This document shows, one piece after another, positions 41,821 through 49,244 of a stretch of DNA of 64,000 bases. The number at the start of each line of letters is the position of its first letter. The stretch's first letter is position 1. The notes below the pieces were generated by a model. That model saw only the letters and a list, made by a program, of their open reading frames with translations. It was not told the DNA's origin and made no database searches. Where the stretch lies: the NCBI GenBank assembly GCA_036675505.1, contig JAKFEW010000079.1, positions 20,177 through 84,176 on the forward strand. Reading direction: 5' to 3'. The stretch comes from JAKFEW01 sp036675505 (GTDB taxonomy: Bacteria; Cyanobacteriota; Sericytochromatia; S15B-MN24; JAQBPE01). Position numbers and translations under genes: made by a program.

Positions 41821-42187
41821 GCGCTACCTCCACGCCAGCCAGCCGAATCGGTCGAGGAGCGCAGGTGGATCGCAGGCCATAGTGCTGGTTCGGCTGGCTG
41901 TAGCGTAGCGCGAACGGACCTCCGGCGGCACGTCGCATCGGGCCACCAAAATTCAGGGATTCTACCGAGGGTCGGCGGGCCGGCGCGCTTCCAGGACGTT
42001 CGTGCGTCGAACCGAGATTACTGTTATCCGCGAGGCCGACTTGTGGTACAATAGTTTCACAACAGACCCCAACGAATGGGGCGATAGATTTGGAAGTAAA
42101 GCGGGTGTTTGCCGGTTTCTTCGGCAGACGCCCGCTTCCTTCTTTTAACGATGGGTCGCCTTATTCCATTCCTCGAAGGAAAAACTC
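41821..42187. promoter_or_regulatory. Non-coding region with promoter and structured leader of the second zinc-ribbon gene
   Basis: No gene is visible. TGG-TACAAT (42047-42052) is the -10 element. In the leader of about 130 bases, a 16-bp stem with two G-T pairs (42099-42114 with 42122-42137) is followed by CCTTCTTTT (42138-42146). This looks like an intrinsic terminator or attenuator ahead of the gene. A smaller CCCC/GGGG hairpin lies at 42067-42081. A 5-bp TTCCT/AGGAA hairpin (42169-42181) partly hides the AAGGA ribosome site. Confidence 0.6.
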
Positions 42188-42523
42188 ATGACTACTGCGG
42201 ATCAGACCCTCGTTTGCGCCGATTGCGCCACCAACTTCACGTTCACCACCTCCGAGCAGGAGTTCTTCGCGCAGAAGGGCTTCAGCGCCCCGCGCCGTTG
42301 CAAGCCCTGCCGTGACGCCGCCAAGGCCGCCAAGGGCCAGGGTGGTGGTGGCAGCTACGGTGGTGGCGGCAGCTCCTACGGTGGTGGTGGCAGCTCCTAC
42401 GGCGCCCGCCCGCCCCGCGAGATGCACGACGTCACCTGCGGCCGCTGCGGCGCCGCCACCCAGGTGCCGTTCAAGCCGACCGGCGATCGCCCCGTTTACT
42501 GCCGCGACTGCTTCCAGCGCTAA
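42188..42523 (+). CDS. Double zinc-ribbon protein, paralogue of 931-1242
   Basis: The 111-residue protein has four CxxC pairs at Cys10/13, 38/41, 84/87 and 105/108, and a Gly/Ser/Tyr repeat linker (about 52-72). The domain ends are nearly identical to those of the protein at 931, with the same Pro-Phe-Lys-Pro-Thr-Gly stretch between the last two pairs. Zinc-dependent nucleic-acid binding is likely. It has its own promoter with a terminator-like attenuator in the leader and a strong terminator after it, so it is a monocistronic unit under post-transcriptional control. Confidence 0.7.
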   Translation: MTTADQTLVCADCATNFTFTTSEQEFFAQKGFSAPRRCKPCRDAAKAAKGQGGGGSYGGGGSSYGGGGSSYGARPPREMHDVTCGRCGAATQVPFKPTGDRPVYCRDCFQR

Positions 42524-42573
42524 GTGGCCGGCGCTTCCCGCCGCTACCTCGGCCGGGAAACGCCAGTGAAGGC

Positions 42574-42616
42574 AACGAGCCACCAGACCCTCGGGTCCGG
42601 TGGCTCGTTTCCTTTT
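42574..42616 (+). terminator. Rho-independent terminator
   Basis: A 16-pair stem-loop (about 42574-42609) with a single mismatch and a 4-base loop, followed by TTTCCTTTT, lies 50 bases after the zinc-ribbon stop. Confidence 0.8.
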
Positions 42617-42643
42617 GGTCGCGCCCGCCCGCCGAGCGGCGCG

Positions 42644-43207
42644 CTACTTGAGCAGCGCCTTCGCGTTTTCGGAGGCCGGCGCGGCCAGGTAATCCGTGGC
42701 CTTGAAGCCGGCGTGGCAGCTGATGCACATCTGCGGCTTGCCGGTCATCTCGACCTTGCCGTCGGCCTTGGTGTTGGCGTAGTACCAGTCGTTGTTGGCC
42801 GGGTCGTAGCCCTTGATCTTCTTCATGATGTAGGCGCGCTGCCCGTCCTGCAGCGAGGCCTTGACCACCGTCATGCCGTCCGGCGCGCTCGCGCCCACGG
42901 TCTTGAACTTGTCGGCGTTGGCCTTGTCCACGTAGATGTCGACGTCGCCGATGTGCGGCCCGCTCTTGATCGGGGCTGTGTTCACCTTCACGAAGTTCGG
43001 ATCGGTCCTGAACGAGGCGAAGATCGCCGCCGCGTCCGGCTCGCCGGCGGCCGGTGAGGCGGCCGGCGCCGCGGACGGGCTCGCAGCCCCAGGCGCGGGC
43101 GGGCTTGAAGTCCCAGGCGCGGGCGACGCGGCCGTCTGGGCCGAGCCTGTACAGCCTGTGAAGGCGGCGATCACGACGAGGGCGAGGGCGGCTCTGGCTG
43201 GGAGCAT
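42644..43207 (-). CDS. Cytochrome P460-like lipoprotein
   Basis: The 187-residue protein has a lipobox Ala-Ala-Phe-Thr-Gly-Cys near residues 14-19, a Pro/Ala/Ser-rich linker, and a C-terminal domain with a single heme c motif (Cys-Ile-Ser-Cys-His, near 165). A beta-rich core, with Asp-Ile-Tyr-Val-Asp and Met-Thr-Val-Val-Lys-Ala strands and a Lys-Lys-Ile-Lys-Gly-Tyr segment, fits the cytochrome P460 fold. Such proteins oxidise hydroxylamine or NO, but distant homologues have other roles. AGAGGT lies 4 bases upstream of the ATG. Confidence 0.7.
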   Translation of the reverse strand: MLPARAALALVVIAAFTGCTGSAQTAASPAPGTSSPPAPGAASPSAAPAASPAAGEPDAAAIFASFRTDPNFVKVNTAPIKSGPHIGDVDIYVDKANADKFKTVGASAPDGMTVVKASLQDGQRAYIMKKIKGYDPANNDWYYANTKADGKVEMTGKPQMCISCHAGFKATDYLAAPASENAKALLK

Positions 43208-43331
43208 GGGTGACCTCTCATTCCGGATGAGCGCTTCAGGGCAGGTTGGCCGAGCGCAGCGGCGACATAATGAAGGTTTCGAGGGCGGCGAGTATAGCAC
43301 GACCGCTCAAACGACGTCGACTCGGCCACGC

Positions 43332-43390
43332 ATCATACAGGCGAGCAGACGGCGATGTTGTATGATTGAGACGCTTGCAGCTGCTCGCCT
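43332..43390. promoter_or_regulatory. Interleaved inverted repeats in a divergent intergenic region
   Basis: ATCATACA (43332-43339) pairs with TGTATGAT (43359-43366). AGGCGAGCAG (43339-43348) pairs with CTGCTCGCCT (43381-43390). The two inverted repeats interleave and overlap by one base. TATGAT at 43361-43366 could be a -10 element for the DUF3047 gene, so the repeats are more likely operators than an RNA pseudoknot. Confidence 0.45.
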
Positions 43391-43405
43391 GCCGAAGAAG
43401 GGGCG

Positions 43406-44197
43406 ATGACGAACCTCCTGGCTGACCGCCCGCTCGTTTTCCTGGCCGTGATGCTGCTCAGCGGGTGCCTGCCGCCCGGGGCGCTGGCCGCCGACCCGCG
43501 AGCGGCCGTCGGCCAGGCCAGCCGCGAGCCCGACCAGGGCCCGCTGACCCCGGCCCCGGCGAATCGCGACGCGCCGGCCGGCGAGGCGTCGCTGCTCGTC
43601 GGCGACTTCTCGGCGGCCGCCTGGCCGAGCTGGGAAAACGTCACCTACTTCCCCTGGAGCCCCAAGGTCACGTACCGGCGGGAGCGCGGCCCCGACGGCG
43701 AGGCGCTCGCCAAGGCGATCAGCCACGACGCAGGCTCCATGTTCATGCGGCGGGTCGCCTTCGACCTCGCCAAGACGCCGATCGTGCGCTGGCGTTGGCG
43801 CGTGCCGGGTCCGATCGCGGGCGCCAACGAGCGCGTCAAGGCGACCGACGACGCGGCGGCGCGGGTCTACTTCGTCTGGGGCCTGCGCGACAAAGGCGAT
43901 CTGTTCAAGGCCGAGGCCCTGGGCTACATCTGGGGACGGACGCGGCGGCCGGGCGAGATCGGCGCCTCGCCGTTCAGCGAGCGCATCGGCATCATCTGCC
44001 TGCGCGCGGGCCGCAGCGGCGCCGGCACGTGGCAGGCGGAGCGCCGCGACCTGGCCGCCGACTACAGGACCTACTTCAAGCGGGCACCGGCCGGGCCGGT
44101 CACGGCGATCGCGATCCTCACCGACACCGACGACACGAACGGCGCGGCCACGGCGTCCTACGGGCCGATCTTCGCCGAGGCCGGGCGAGCGCCATGA
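43406..44197 (+). CDS. DUF3047-family secreted protein
   Basis: The 263-residue protein has a signal sequence with a possible lipobox Leu-Leu-Ser-Gly-Cys near residues 17-21. The mature part matches the DUF3047 beta-sandwich, with Val-Arg-Trp-Arg-Trp-Arg-Val, Asp-Asp-Ala-Ala-Ala-Arg-Val-Tyr-Phe-Val-Trp and Thr-Asp-Thr-Asp-Asp-Thr-Asn strands. Function unknown, probably surface or periplasmic. It overlaps the next ATG by 4 bases (ATGA), so it is co-transcribed with the oxygenase/WD40 gene. Confidence 0.8.
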   Translation: MTNLLADRPLVFLAVMLLSGCLPPGALAADPRAAVGQASREPDQGPLTPAPANRDAPAGEASLLVGDFSAAAWPSWENVTYFPWSPKVTYRRERGPDGEALAKAISHDAGSMFMRRVAFDLAKTPIVRWRWRVPGPIAGANERVKATDDAAARVYFVWGLRDKGDLFKAEALGYIWGRTRRPGEIGASPFSERIGIICLRAGRSGAGTWQAERRDLAADYRTYFKRAPAGPVTAIAILTDTDDTNGAATASYGPIFAEAGRAP

Positions 44198-45684
44198 GCG
44201 CCGAGCCGCCCGACGCCCGCGCACTGCGCTGCCAGGACGTCTGTTTCACGATCGCCGACGCGCTCACGCCCGCGCGCTGCGCGGCGATCGTGGCCGACGC
44301 CACGGCCAGGGGCTTCGCGCCGACCGGGGCCGACTACCCGCCCTCGTACCGCGACAACGACCGCCTCGTCCTCGACGACCCGGCGCTGGCGGCGAGCCTG
44401 TTCGCCGAGCTGCGCGCGTTCCTGCCGCAGCGTCTGGTCGATCGCGACGGCGTGGCCTGGGCGGTGTGCGGGCTCAACGAGCGCTTCCGCCTCTGCCGCT
44501 ACCGCGACGGGCAGGGCTTCCGAATCCACCGCGACGGCGCGCATGCGCCCTCGCCCGCCGAACGCTCGCTGCTCACGTTGCAGGTTTACCTGGACGACGC
44601 CGCGGGCTTCGTGGGCGGCCACACGCGCTTCTACCCGTCGCGCCAGGGCCCTGCCACGCGGGCCTTCGCGCCCCGCACGGGCCAGGCGATCGTCTTCGAC
44701 CACCAGCTCTGGCATGACGGCGAGCCCGTCACCGCGGGCACGAAGCACGTGCTCCGCACCGACGTGATCTACGCGCGGGCGCGCGCCGCAGGCCCCGTGC
44801 CGGACGCCGATACGCTCGCCGGGCACACGGGCTACGTCCTCGCCGTGCTGGCGCTCGCCGACGGGGCGATCGCCACGGCCTCGCGCGATCGCCAGATCAA
44901 GCTCTGGCGCCGCGCCGGTGGCGGCTGGGCCTGCACGCACACGCTCGCGGGCCACACCGCCTCGATCGTCGCGCTGGCCGAGGGCGCGCCCGGCGTGTTG
45001 TGGAGCGGCGCGCGCGACCACACGATCCGCCGCTGGGACCTGGCCACAGGCACCTCGCGCGTGGTGCATCGCCACGCGGGCGCCGTGCTCGGCCTGGCGG
45101 CGCTCGGCGGCGGCCGGCTCGCGAGCGGCTCGGGCGACGGCACGCTCGCGCTCATCGACGAGGCCGACGGCCCGCCGGCCGTGCTCAGCGGGCACACGGG
45201 CTGGGTCTGGGGCGTCACGGCGCTTGCGGGCGACCGGTACGGCGGGCTGCTCGTTTCAGCCTCGGAGGACGGCTCGCTGCGGCTCTGGGACCTCGCGGAT
45301 CAGCGCTGCACCGACGTTTTGGCCCCGGGTCGCGGCCCCGTGCACGCCGTCGCACCGCTCGCCGGCGGGCGGGTAGCGGCCGGCTTCGCGGACGGCCACG
45401 TCGCCGTCTACGCGGTCGAGGCCCGCCACGGCACGCTCCGTGAGGAATCCGCCTTCCAGGCCCACGCAGGCGAGGTCTACGCCCTCTGCGCGCTGGACGC
45501 CGACCACCTCGCGAGCGGCGGCGAGGATGACGCCGCCCACGTGTGGCGGCTCAGCGACGGCGCCTGCCAGGCGACGCGCCACCACCAGGGGTTCGTCCGC
45601 GCCCTCGCGCGGCACGACGCGGCGACGCTCGTGACCGGCTCGTACGACGGCCTCGCGCGCGCCTGGCGCTGGCGGGACGGCTAG
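44194..45684 (+). CDS. 2OG-Fe(II) oxygenase (prolyl-4-hydroxylase-like) fused to a WD40 propeller
   Basis: The 496-residue protein has an N-terminal 2-oxoglutarate/Fe(II) oxygenase (1-195). Iron ligands are His112 and Asp114 (Ile-His-Arg-Asp) and His174 (Leu-Trp-His-Asp), and Arg188 is a likely 2OG-binding residue. Residues 205-496 contain about seven WD40 blades, each with Gly-His-Thr/Ala-Gly...Trp motifs. No signal peptide is visible. The propeller may recruit a protein substrate for hydroxylation. It overlaps the DUF3047 gene by 4 bases. Confidence 0.85.
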   Translation: MSAEPPDARALRCQDVCFTIADALTPARCAAIVADATARGFAPTGADYPPSYRDNDRLVLDDPALAASLFAELRAFLPQRLVDRDGVAWAVCGLNERFRLCRYRDGQGFRIHRDGAHAPSPAERSLLTLQVYLDDAAGFVGGHTRFYPSRQGPATRAFAPRTGQAIVFDHQLWHDGEPVTAGTKHVLRTDVIYARARAAGPVPDADTLAGHTGYVLAVLALADGAIATASRDRQIKLWRRAGGGWACTHTLAGHTASIVALAEGAPGVLWSGARDHTIRRWDLATGTSRVVHRHAGAVLGLAALGGGRLASGSGDGTLALIDEADGPPAVLSGHTGWVWGVTALAGDRYGGLLVSASEDGSLRLWDLADQRCTDVLAPGRGPVHAVAPLAGGRVAAGFADGHVAVYAVEARHGTLREESAFQAHAGEVYALCALDADHLASGGEDDAAHVWRLSDGACQATRHHQGFVRALARHDAATLVTGSYDGLARAWRWRDG

Positions 45685-45695
45685 ATCCAGTCGTG

Positions 45696-46817
45696 CTATC
45701 GCCAGCGGAGGGTCAGGCTGTGGTCGGGCTCCCGCTGCGCCTGGGTGCCGAACGGCGCGCCGAGCTCGCGCAAGAGGTCGCAGAGCCATCGCGCGTCCGC
45801 CTCGCCGGCGCGCTCCAGCCGGAACCGCCGCATCCGCACAGGGACCAGCCGGGCCGCCATGAGCCGGCCGTCGCGCGGGTCGAGCGTGAGCAGATAGATC
45901 AGCCGCAAGTCGGGCCGAAACGCCTCGTACCCGCTGATCCCCTCGTAGTCGTCCAGGAAATCGCCGCAGCCATACAGGATCGGGCGGTCCCGGTAGACCT
46001 CGATCGCCTTCACGTGGTGGGAGGAATGGCCATGAACGACGTCGACCCCGCCTTCGACGAGCGCATGGGCGAAGGTGACCCACGCGTCGGGGATCGCATA
46101 GTCCCAATTGGGTCCCCAGTGGATCGAGGCCACGATCACGTCACAGGGGCGCTTGAACGCGCGCATATGGCTTGCGACGCGCCGGGCGGTCGCCTCGGAC
46201 AGGTCGTCGAGCAGGTTGACGCCCGGCCGGTCCTCGGCGACGCCCCACTCACGGGGGATGCCGCTCGAGGTGCTGCCCAACGAGAAGACCAGCACCCGCC
46301 CCTTGCCTGCCACCCCGACGACGGCCGGCGCGGCGGCCTCCGCCGCATCGCGCCCCGCGCCGGCGCGGGCGATGCCCGCCGCATCCAGCGTCCGGAGCGT
46401 CTCGGCCAGCCCCGGATGCCCCCAGTCCAGCACGTGGTTGTTCGCCAGGCAGCAGCAGTCGGTGCGGGCCGCTATGAGGCAACCGATGTTCCGGGGGTGC
46501 ATGCGGTAGTGGATCGCCTTGCCAGGCCAGGCTTCGGCGCTGGTGGTGATGCTTGTTTCCAGGTTGATGATCCGCGCGTCGGGGCCAGCCCGCGCGAGCG
46601 CGTCCAGCGCGTCGCCCCAGATGTAGGCGTCGTCCACCGGCTGCGGGAGCGGGCCGTTGACCTCCTCGGCGAGCCGCACGTAGCCGCGGGCGTCGTGGAC
46701 ATAGGCCTCGTAGAGCACGGGGTTCCCGGGATGCGCCAGGACCTGGTCGATGCCCCGGCCGGTCATCACGTCGCCGCAAAGGAACAGGCCGATCGGTCCG
46801 GCTCGGCTCGTCGTCAT
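45696..46817 (-). CDS. CapA-family (poly-gamma-glutamate-like) metallophosphatase-fold protein
   Basis: The 373-residue protein has Leu-Cys-Gly-Asp-Val-Met-Thr-Gly-Arg-Gly-Ile-Asp near 13-24, Asn-Leu-Glu-Thr-Ser near 88, Leu-Ala-Asn-Asn-His-Val-Leu-Asp near 122, and Val-His-Gly-His-Ser-Ser-His-His near 250. These are the metal-site motifs of the CapA/PgsA branch. It lacks a signal peptide and has no capsule genes near, so a role in polymer synthesis is not supported; a phosphatase-like enzyme is as likely. Confidence 0.85.
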   Translation of the reverse strand: MTTSRAGPIGLFLCGDVMTGRGIDQVLAHPGNPVLYEAYVHDARGYVRLAEEVNGPLPQPVDDAYIWGDALDALARAGPDARIINLETSITTSAEAWPGKAIHYRMHPRNIGCLIAARTDCCCLANNHVLDWGHPGLAETLRTLDAAGIARAGAGRDAAEAAAPAVVGVAGKGRVLVFSLGSTSSGIPREWGVAEDRPGVNLLDDLSEATARRVASHMRAFKRPCDVIVASIHWGPNWDYAIPDAWVTFAHALVEGGVDVVHGHSSHHVKAIEVYRDRPILYGCGDFLDDYEGISGYEAFRPDLRLIYLLTLDPRDGRLMAARLVPVRMRRFRLERAGEADARWLCDLLRELGAPFGTQAQREPDHSLTLRWR

Positions 46818-46866
46818 GCCTCACCCCATGACCATTGTCAACTTGACGTTGATAGATGGTCAACGA
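46818..46866 (-). promoter_or_regulatory. TTGAC/GTCAA repeats at the promoter of the CapA-like gene
   Basis: Read on the minus strand, GTTGACC, CAACGTCAAGTTGAC and GGTCA repeats are packed in about 40 bases. TTGACC and GACAAT, 18 bases apart, could form the promoter. The repeats resemble the TTGAC-N3-GTCAA operators upstream of the MarR-acetyltransferase gene. Confidence 0.4.
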
Positions 46867-46890
46867 TCGGTCGATTTGATCTCCCCTGGA

Positions 46891-47511
46891 TCAGTCGGCT
46901 GGTTTCCTGGCAGGCCTGATGGCGAGGCGAGCGAGGCCCGCCTCGAGTGCCGCTCGCCAGGTCGAACCGCCGACCAGGTCGCCGATGGGCACCAGGGCGG
47001 GCGGGGCCTGGTCGACCGGGCGCAGGGCCCGCTGCCAGTAACCGACGTCATGCCAGGCCCCGAGCTTGTAGCCCACGGCGGCGAAACGCCCGACCTGCTC
47101 GAAGCCGAAGCGCTCATGCAAGTTGACGCTGGCCGCGTTGGGCAGCGCGATCACCGCCAGCACCGAGCGGTACCCCTGCGCCGCCAGGAGGTCGAACAGG
47201 GCCGTGTACAGCGCGCTGGCGATCCCCTTGCCGCGAGCGGCCTCGGCCACATAGACGCTGACCTCCAGCGTCCACGCGTAGGCCGCGCGCTCATGGTACG
47301 GCCGGGCGTAAGCATAGCCGAGCACCGCATCGCCTTCGACGCACACCAGCCAGGGCAGGCGCACGAGCACCGCCGCGATCCGCCGTGCCATCTCGTCCGC
47401 GTGGGGCGGCTCGGTCTCGAACGAAATCGCCGTGTGGCGACAGATCGGCTCGTAGATCGCCGCAATCCCCGCGGCGTCTGCCGGGCTCGCGAGCCGAATG
47501 CGCAAAGACAT
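46891..47511 (-). CDS. Phosphinothricin N-acetyltransferase-like GNAT
   Basis: The 206-residue protein has Ile-Ala-Ala-Ile-Tyr-Glu-Pro-Ile-Cys-Arg-His-Thr near 17-29, Phe-Glu-Thr-Glu-Pro-Pro near 31 and Ala-Arg-Gly-Lys-Gly-Ile near 98-103, and Leu-His-Glu-Arg-Phe-Gly-Phe near 140. These are the PAT/bar signature. It should acetylate an amino group of an amino-acid-like toxin or methionine sulfoximine. An extra 30-residue C-terminal tail is unusual. The ATG at 47511 is preferred over upstream starts. Confidence 0.88.
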   Translation of the reverse strand: MSLRIRLASPADAAGIAAIYEPICRHTAISFETEPPHADEMARRIAAVLVRLPWLVCVEGDAVLGYAYARPYHERAAYAWTLEVSVYVAEAARGKGIASALYTALFDLLAAQGYRSVLAVIALPNAASVNLHERFGFEQVGRFAAVGYKLGAWHDVGYWQRALRPVDQAPPALVPIGDLVGGSTWRAALEAGLARLAIRPARKPAD

Positions 47512-47693
47512 GGGATCACCGTCTCCTGAACGCCGAGCGGACTGCCGGGCCTGGGAAAAAGCCTGAGCGGTCATTATCATCGCAGATGTGCGGCCGAATT
47601 TCCGCGCGTTCGGTCAGGCCGCCGCCAGGGGCCTGGTGGCTTGCCTCGTGGACGCGCTGGCCGGCTGAGCGGCTGGCGGCGCTCAGGATGGTC

Positions 47694-47699
47694 TACAAT
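47694..47699 (+). promoter_or_regulatory. -10 element of the arsenate reductase gene
   Basis: TACAAT is followed by a leader of about 20 bases with an AAGGAG site 6 bases before the ATG at 47726. No clear -35 is visible. Confidence 0.5.
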
Positions 47700-47725
47700 C
47701 ACAAGGCCATCTCAAGGAGCGCCCG

Positions 47726-48142
47726 ATGACGACCGTCCTCTTCGCCTGCGTCCACAACACAGGCCGCAGCCAGATGGCCGAAGCATTCTTCAACCGCCTC
47801 GCCGATCCGGCGAAGGCCCGCGCCATCTCGGGCGGCACCGAGCCTGCGACCGAGATGAACCAGGCGGTCGTCGCGGTGATGCGGGAGCTCGGGATCGACC
47901 TGGTGGCCGAGGGGCACCGCCCCAAGATCGCGGACCTCGCGCAGCTGCGCGAGGGCGATCGGCCGATCTCGATGGGCTGTGGCGTCGAGCTGGCTTGCCC
48001 CGTGCGCCTCGGGCAGCTGGAGGACTGGGGCCTCGCCGATCCGAAGGGCCAACCCATCGAGGCGGTGCGCGCGATCCGCGACGAGATCCGCCAGCACGTC
48101 GAGCGCCTCGTCGACGCGCTCGGCGCGCGTCAAAAGCCCTGA
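47726..48142 (+). CDS. arsC: Arsenate reductase, low-molecular-weight phosphatase fold (ArsC type)
   Basis: The 138-residue protein has the phosphatase loop Cys8-Val-His-Asn-Thr-Gly-Arg-Ser at residues 8-15. It also has Met-Gly-Cys-Gly-Val-Glu-Leu-Ala-Cys-Pro, with Trp-Gly-Leu-Ala-Asp-Pro near residue 110, and the C-terminal helix. The Cys pair near 85-91 fits the thioredoxin-linked arsenate reductases. It reduces arsenate to arsenite. No arsenite pump is adjacent; the ArsR-like gene is far away at 8775. Confidence 0.9.
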   Translation: MTTVLFACVHNTGRSQMAEAFFNRLADPAKARAISGGTEPATEMNQAVVAVMRELGIDLVAEGHRPKIADLAQLREGDRPISMGCGVELACPVRLGQLEDWGLADPKGQPIEAVRAIRDEIRQHVERLVDALGARQKP

Positions 48143-48264
48143 GTCGGGGGTAGGGGCCACGGCGCGGCGACCCTGGCGGTATCGCGCAACGGTTTCGGCG
48201 GAAGCGCCCTTCAGCCGCGGCCGGGCTTCCTGTACGCTGAATCGCGCGATCCGGGAGGTGCCTC

Positions 48265-48687
48265 GTGAGCTTCACAGGGGACGACATCCAGGCGAACCGG
48301 GAGTTCTTCCGCGCCAAGCTGCGGGCCACCCGGCAGATCACGGACATCGTGGCGTGGGCCGAGGGCGAGCCCGGTGATCGCGATTTCGTGCTGCTCGACG
48401 TGCGCGATCGCGAGAGCTTCTCCAAGGGTCACATCCGGGGTGCGCTCTGCGTGCCGCTCGACGAGCTCCAGGCCTGGGGCGAGCGCTTGTCGCGCCAAAA
48501 GGAGCTCGTGGTCTACTGCTGGAACCACACGTGACAGCTGGGCGCGCGAGCGGCTTTGCAGTTGGCGGAGCGAGGGTTTTTCTGCAAGGAGATGGCCGAC
48601 GGCTGGGTGGAGTGGCTGGCGTTCGGCGGTCCCATGCATTCGGGGCCGATCGCGACCGGCGAGCCGCATTGCGCGTGTGCCCGCTGA
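48265..48687 (+). CDS. Rhodanese-domain protein, putative selenoprotein (in-frame TGA at 48532-48534)
   Basis: The GTG start at 48265 has GGAGGT 6 bases upstream. The protein opens with a short helical region, then Val-Leu-Leu-Asp-Val-Arg-Asp-Arg-Glu-Ser-Phe, Gly-His-Ile-Arg-Gly-Ala-Leu and the active-site strand Val-Val-Tyr-Cys85-Trp-Asn-His-Thr. The next codon is TGA. The reading frame continues with Gln-Leu-Gly-Ala-Arg-Ala-Ala-Leu-Gln-Leu-Ala-Glu-Arg-Gly and Gly-Trp-Val-Glu-Trp, the expected end of the fold, to a TGA at 48685-48687. In relatives I remember, the codon after W-N-H-T is Cys, so Sec90 is inferred. The product is 140 residues with read-through and 89 without it. Confidence 0.75.
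48535..48564 (+). promoter_or_regulatory. Candidate SECIS hairpin after the in-frame TGA of the rhodanese gene
   Basis: Immediately after the TGA, CAGCTG (48535-48540) pairs with CAGTTG (48559-48564, one G-T pair). Inside, CGC (48543-48545) pairs with GCG (48550-48552) around a GCGA loop, with an asymmetric internal loop rich in T. It fits the position of bacterial SECIS elements but was found by eye only. Confidence 0.35.
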
Positions 48688-48733
48688 CGATCCTGGCCGA
48701 GCCGACCCGCGTCTCGATTCAAGGAGGAAACCC

Positions 48734-49240
48734 ATGACATTCAGGTTGAAGGCGGCCGTCGTCGTCGTCCTCGGCACGGCTTTGGCCGGCTGCAGCGCCG
48801 GGATCGACGCCGTGGCCGTCAACAAGGCCATCGACACCAAGTTCGCCCGGCCAGACACCGACCTGCCGCTCTGGGGCATCCAGCCTGGGCTCGGGACCGT
48901 GATGATCGAGTACAACGCCCGGTTCGCCAATGCCTGGTTCGCCGCGGAGGCCGGCAACTGGGACATGGTGAAATACCAGCTGAAGGAAATGCGCGAAATC
49001 CAGGCGGTCGCCGAAACGACCCGCCCGGCGCGCGCGGAGTCGCTCAAGGCGTTCGAGGTCGCGAACATCGACCCGCTGGCGGCGGCGGCCGACGCCAAAG
49101 ATGCGACGGCGTTCAAGGCCCAGTACGCGAGGACCCTGAGCGCCTGCAACACCTGCCACCAGCAGCAAGGCTTCGGCTACATCCAGATCGTGGCGCCGAC
49201 CGAACCGGCGACGAAGAACGTCGACTGGAAGGCGCCTTAG
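48734..49240 (+). CDS. Lipoprotein with one heme c site
   Basis: The 168-residue protein has a lipobox Ala-Leu-Ala-Gly-Cys (16-20). Its mature part is helical and has a single Cys-Asn-Thr-Cys-His heme motif near residue 138. The helical bundle before the heme site (residues 40-120) suggests a cytochrome c'-like or DUF1924-like fold. It is likely an electron carrier facing the periplasm. AAGGAGG lies 7 bases upstream. It is followed in 4 bases by the beta-barrel gene and then a second cytochrome. Confidence 0.75.
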   Translation: MTFRLKAAVVVVLGTALAGCSAGIDAVAVNKAIDTKFARPDTDLPLWGIQPGLGTVMIEYNARFANAWFAAEAGNWDMVKYQLKEMREIQAVAETTRPARAESLKAFEVANIDPLAAAADAKDATAFKAQYARTLSACNTCHQQQGFGYIQIVAPTEPATKNVDWKAP

Positions 49241-49244
49241 CGTC

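Noticed and set aside
40651..42054. Long plus-strand frame opposite the glycosidase-like gene
   Set aside because: Codon bias and lack of motifs indicate an antisense artefact of high GC content.
43465..44193. In-frame upstream extension of the oxygenase-WD40 protein
   Set aside because: It overlaps the DUF3047 gene in another frame and is Arg/Pro-rich; the ATG at 44194 gives a natural domain start.
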